Of a stretch of 64,000 nt of DNA, positions 60,605 to 64,000 are shown piece by piece. The notes beneath the pieces are model-generated. The model saw only the letters and a list, made by a program, of their open reading frames with translations. It was not told the DNA's origin and ran no database searches. How positions within the stretch are numbered: position 1 is the first letter of the stretch; each line of letters begins with the position of its first letter. The stretch is from the NCBI GenBank assembly GCA_038501785.1, contig JBAMJR010000102.1:668501-732500 (forward strand), read 5' to 3'. Source of the stretch: Myoxocephalus aenaeus (taxonomy: Eukaryota; Chordata; Actinopteri; Perciformes; Cottidae). The position numbers and the translations under genes were made by a program.

Positions 60605-60884
60605 ATAGTTTGAGAACCACTGGTTTAGTATAACTTGTAAATTAATTGGAATTGTGTATGTGTGACGGCGTCGCCGTGTATGTGTGTGTGTTGGTGCGCT
60701 AGTTATCTAAGGCTAGCTCCGTTTGGAGAAGTTTTGACTCTTTTTCTCTCTTGCTAGCTAGCGTGCGACACCACGTGACGTTACCGAGAACCACTGAAGG
60801 TGAACCAGAACGTTGTGAGTGAACCAGAACGCCACAACAGGTCAGACAGGACAACATGACGTGTGTTTTCTGAGCTAACGCTAC

Positions 60885-60909
60885 ATGGCAGGGCAGACTG
60901 CAACAGCTG
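60885..60909 (+). CDS. Candidate gene, exon 1 (coding part)
   Basis: ATGGCAGGGCAGACTGCAAC and ACAGCTG end, donor GTATAA (weak), phase 1. A five-codon upstream ORF starts at 60856. Confidence 0.35.
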
Positions 60910-61648
60910 GTATAACGTTGGATACATTGTTGCTAGCTTATCCCTCCTGTTGTGTTCAGGTCTAATCTGACTGATTTACAACTTTAATCAATCATAAATA
61001 TTGTGTTTTACATCGGATTGCCTCAAGACTTTATGAAATCCTCCACACTAGGCATTTGCACATATAACATTGCTGATCACATTCTCCAACCCCCTCTCTC
61101 TCTCACTCACTCACTCACTCACTCACACTCTTGTTCGCAGTCCCATATATGAAGTTGTACACATTTCAAACTTCAAACCAAAAAAGCAGGTGTTTGTTAT
61201 GGGAACCATCTCTATCCTGCTTCATGTGCCCATCCCCCCACGTGAACCACACCTTCCAGACTAAACAATGCTTATCTTCTCACTTTCCCCCTAAATACAC
61301 CGGGAACATCAATGTAAGGGTTTCTTTCATGTCTCTCCTAATAAATATGTTACTATTGTCTGTTTATTTTGTGTTGCAGGAAACCTGCGCCCAGACTGAT
61401 GTTGAGGCCCAGGTGTCCCTACTGAGCACTCCGAGGCTCATCATGTTGGTAAGAGCCCAGAACCAGACAAAACACAACATATTGTGGTATTTCTAATGGG
61501 AATCAGTAACCAATGTCTGTCTGTCCTTCCACTGCAGGGAAGAGGACTCCTGCCCAGGAAGAAGATTCCAGTTCATGGAGAAGAGGACCGCCCAGGGAGA
61601 GGATTCCAGTTCAGTAACAATAAAATCATGGACATTTTATTGTTTTGA
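60885..61648 (+). CDS. Candidate four-exon gene of unknown function
   Basis: Not recognised. Four exon-like segments join in one frame of 125 codons: 60885-60909, 61141-61313, 61380-61448 and 61538-61648. The ATG context is ACATGG (A at -3, G at +4). Introns are 231, 66 and 89 bp, all GT-AG, phases 1, 0 and 0; donors two and three are strong (GTAAGG, GTAAGA), the first weak (GTATAA). The protein starts MAGQTATAVPYMKLYTFQ, has a cysteine cluster (SRCLLWEPSLSCFMCP), then ETCAQTDVEAQVSLLSTP, and a basic tail GRGLLPRKKIPV. No signal peptide or membrane segment. It follows a hAT end and may be transposon-derived or only a chance or decayed structure. An AATAAA at 61619 lies just before the stop, which is awkward for a coding transcript. 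Confidence 0.4.
61094..61127. repeat. (TC)n / (TCAC)n short repeat
   Basis: CTCTCTCTCT then five or six CACT units; it forms the pyrimidine tract before the exon 2 acceptor of the candidate gene. Confidence 0.85.
61141..61313 (+). CDS. Candidate gene, exon 2
   Basis: Acceptor TTGTTCGCAG after a CT/CA-rich tract; 173 bp; donor GTAAGG. Carries the cysteine cluster and ends KYTGNIN. Confidence 0.45.
61380..61448 (+). CDS. Candidate gene, exon 3
   Basis: Acceptor TTTTGTGTTGCAG, donor GTAAGA; 69 bp, phase 0 at both ends; encodes ETCAQTDVEAQVSLLSTPRL and IML. Confidence 0.5.
61538..61648 (+). CDS. Candidate gene, exon 4 with stop
   Basis: Acceptor CCACTGCAG; 111 bp including TGA; basic and acidic mixture with two similar halves (GATTCCAGTTCA occurs twice). 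Confidence 0.4.
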   Translation, partial: GRGLLPRKKIPVHGEEDRPGRGFQFSNNKIMDILLF

Positions 61649-62599
61649 AACTTTTTTCAGTTCAAATTTTTTAAGAGTTTAGTTAGTCAAGTTTGGACTT
61701 TGCACAATGTCAAATTAGAAATGGTTTATGTGTACATTACAATGCATGAAATATGATAATTAAGGAAATATGATAATTAAGGAAATATGGTAATTAATAA
61801 GGGATATTATTATGAAGGATTTGTAATTGTATGCATATGAAGGTCACTTTTATCTACTGTGAAATGATTAATGTGAATGAATGTTATAGGTTGCATGCTG
61901 CATGTACTGCCGCTTTAAGGAATTGTAGTTCTCTTGTTCGCCTGAGGTGGCGGAGCTGAAGATTGACTTTTGAGACTTTACCGGTCAGAAGAAGAAGTGG
62001 ACGGGCTCCGTCACTTTAGCTGCGGGCCAATGAGCGAGTAAAAGGTACTCAACGGTGTTGAGGAAAATTAGGTTAACGAATCGGAAGGGCTCTAGGCTCC
62101 ATGACTGGAGTATAATTGAACTGCAGAAAGGAGACGCGTTCTCTTTTCCGGCTACTAGCGAGTGAATCGGACCTGCGTGCACGTGGAGTTCGCTGTGAAA
62201 GAGCTTTTGTGACTCCATCTGTGCTTTTATAAATAACAGAATAAAGAAAATTGCAATCACTTTCAAGTAAATCAGATTGCTCCATCAAACATTTTTTAAT
62301 TTTTTAATTGCAATCACTTAGAACAATGAAAATAAAGTTATATCTGTGCAAAAATTAACTAATATTTAGTTACTACTAAATAGCTCATTGTGGAAAACAA
62401 TAAGCTATTTTTTTTTTGCCAAACAAAACAGAATGAGTGCAGATATGTGAGCATCAGGTTGCATCAGTATTAGTGGAGCAGTGAGCCTCTACACATCTTT
62501 TATAAACGGGGTTGTAGATTTGATACAATTCATGCTCAACGTTGATCTGAGATCTGTTTTCTGTTTTGAGAGACGCAGCAGCAGAAAGAACGTCACGGA
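61649..62599. other. Unassigned AT-rich DNA
   Basis: Contains a tandem repeat of AAATATGATAATTAAGG (61749-61797, about three units). No exon or known repeat recognised. Confidence 0.5.
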
Positions 62600-62757
62600 G
62601 ACTTCTGGCAAAGAGACAAAAGTCGGCGAGTCGCTATGCGCATACGCGAGCATAACCTGTTAACGGCATAACGTAAACATTTATCCGAAAGTACAGGCTT
62701 TTCTCCATGTATTTATTAATGACTTAGTTTTATGTCCGTGTACTTTGTAATAAGTGA
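62600..62757 (-). mobile_element. hAT end, copy C (truncated)
   Basis: CATAACCTGTTAACGGCATA, CGTAAACATTTATCC, GTACAGGCTTTTCTCCATGT and GTCCGTGTACTTTGTAATA match the inner part of copies A (49.9 kb) and B (60.4 kb), in the same orientation as B; the terminal repeat itself is missing. Confidence 0.75.
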
Positions 62758-62903
62758 AGCCAGCAGCTCATTGTTGGTACAAGACACGAGCACTTTGTCT
62801 CTTTCACCTGAGCAGGAGAGCTGCTCCGGGTTCAGGAGAGTTGCTCCGGTGCTCCTCACATGAGAGCTGCTGTTGCCATCTTCACCCTGGGAGCATTTAC
62901 AAC

Positions 62904-64000
62904 CAGTGGCGGCCGGCCAATAGAGGGCCTGGCCCCACCCACCTTGAGCCAGAAAAAAAAACAAAAAAAACCCCATTATTTATAATTTTAATTATAAAAA
63001 AATTATAAAAATATTAATAACTTATACTAATTGTCAATATTTATGTGTTTGAGCTATGGAATGTACCCAGTAATATTTGTAAAATAGGATATCTGCGCTA
63101 AATATCTGCTTTTCCTGCTCGTCCTCTCTGCTCTGAGCTGCTCATGCACTTTTCTGCTGGTCTCTAATGCTCGTGCACATGCCGGGGCCACGCAGCATTT
63201 GGCCAAAGAAAGTCGGGTCTAATACGCAGTTTAGCCAATCACTGATTAAAGATATAAATGATGGACATATCATTTATCCAATCCGCGCCCTAAAAAGGAC
63301 TTCTGCGGGGCCAGGCCCCGGGTGCGCGTTCACAGCTAGTCTCTCGTTCTCGTCTCACGTGTTCTCGTTCTCTTCGCTTGTATTTAACGTCATGACAATG
63401 GAGCCCTAAGACTCAAGCCTAACTAGATCAAATATCTCCTCCAAGACTTGGACTGCATGCTGCTGTTGGTTATAATGGATTACATTCTGGAGGAAGTAAA
63501 GAACGCTGATTTGTATCGCCAAGTGGACGAGAAGAGTCAACTGATATTTCCAGCTGATGCTCATGCTAAGCTACATCGGCGCTAACGTACATCACTATCC
63601 AGAACGCCACGGACACCATCGCTCCAGCGCTTATGACGGGCTGCTGTAATGAGGGGAGCCACAGTGCAGCTTTATTCCTGGCATTGCCCTCCGGAACTAA
63701 GCAGCGGCGACGGGGAGAGGCCAGGGCTACCGTTAGCTAGCGGGCTAACGTGCTACCGTTAGCTAGCGGACTAACGGGCTACCGTTAGCTAGCGGACTAA
63801 CGTTAGCCCGCTAGCACTGCTACACAAAGAGAAAACGGTTGTTTAGTTACAGACGGAACAACATCATCCCAAATGTGGACATGCTATTCAACCAGCTGCA
63901 GAAGAGGAACATCGACCCTGCTTCATTAAAGGTATTAAACTATACTGTAACGGACTGAGTGACATGTCATGTTAACCTGTTATGTTTAAAGTGTTAGTGT
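62904..64000 (+). mobile_element. Second hAT family, 5' part with transposase fragment, runs off the window
   Basis: CAGTGGCGGCCGGCCAATAG is a CAGTGGCGG-type hAT terminal repeat. Near the end, 63841-63931 encodes RRNNIIPNVDMLFNQLQKRN and IDPASLK before a GTATTA donor-like site; this resembles the VDMLF.QLQKR.ID block of ZMYM1-like/hAT-Ac transposases. The upstream sequence has stops in all frames, so it is an untranslated leader or decayed. The 3' limit is outside the window. Confidence 0.55.
63728..63812. repeat. Tandem, self-complementary GCTAGC repeat
   Basis: About three units of CTACCGTTAGCTAGCGGGCT or variants (ACTAACG endings), each near-palindromic around TAGCTA, then an inverted half-unit. 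Confidence 0.9.

Larger units (their letters stand above)
59086..60627 (-). mobile_element. Inverted copy of the hAT/LINE/SINE-like composite
   Basis: Read on the minus strand it starts with the hAT terminal repeat (CAGTGGTTCTCAAACTATGG, plus-strand end at 60627) and runs through the block shared with 49.87-50.30 kb. It continues directly into sequence shared with 52735-52840, then the LINE endonuclease piece with GDFNAYLGNDGELN, then the interspersed repeat. The order equals that of 49.87-53.56 kb apart from the 2.4 kb missing here. No intact gene. Confidence 0.85.

Overview
The window is nuclear DNA of a ray-finned (teleost) fish, probably a percomorph. The grounds are its two recognisable genes, which have fish-type protein sequence and compact GT-AG introns, the dense CA/TA microsatellites, and interspersed repeats typical of teleosts: hAT, PIF/Harbinger and Tc1 DNA transposons, a BEL/Pao LTR element, L2/CR1-type and Rex-like LINEs. 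Identifications rest on reading the sequence and on memory of the families; no search was run.

Layout. 1-11.8 kb is upstream intergenic DNA with long microsatellites and no supportable coding exon. 11.8-45.2 kb is mapkapk2 (MAPK-activated protein kinase 2, MK2) on the + strand. Its ten coding exons join in phase to 383 codons, with a 14.8-kb intron 1, a 9.7-kb intron 2 and probably a 3.5-kb 3' UTR. Intron 1 holds a PIF/Harbinger remnant, a foldback element bounded by GGTGACCAGA ends and a hAT MITE. Intron 2 holds a pol-deleted BEL/Pao LTR retrotransposon with a clean 5-bp target duplication, nested in a dead Tc1-like transposon. Intron 7 holds a 260-bp-arm inverted repeat with another MITE nested in one arm.

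46.3-48.3 kb is il10 (interleukin-10) on the - strand, five phase-0 exons and 187 codons. The two genes are tail to tail, matching the conserved vertebrate MAPKAPK2-IL10 neighbourhood. They also belong to one pathway: MK2 controls AU-rich cytokine mRNAs through TTP, and the il10 3' UTR shows an AU-rich element. No IL19/20/24-like gene was seen downstream.

49.8-64 kb is repeat-rich: the hAT end/LINE/SINE-like composite at 49.87-53.56 kb reappears inverted at 59.09-60.63 kb, with LINE pieces between. Just beyond the inverted copy, 60.9-61.65 kb carries a phase-consistent four-exon ORF of 125 codons that I do not recognise; this is the best candidate for something undescribed. The window ends inside a hAT element with a transposase fragment.
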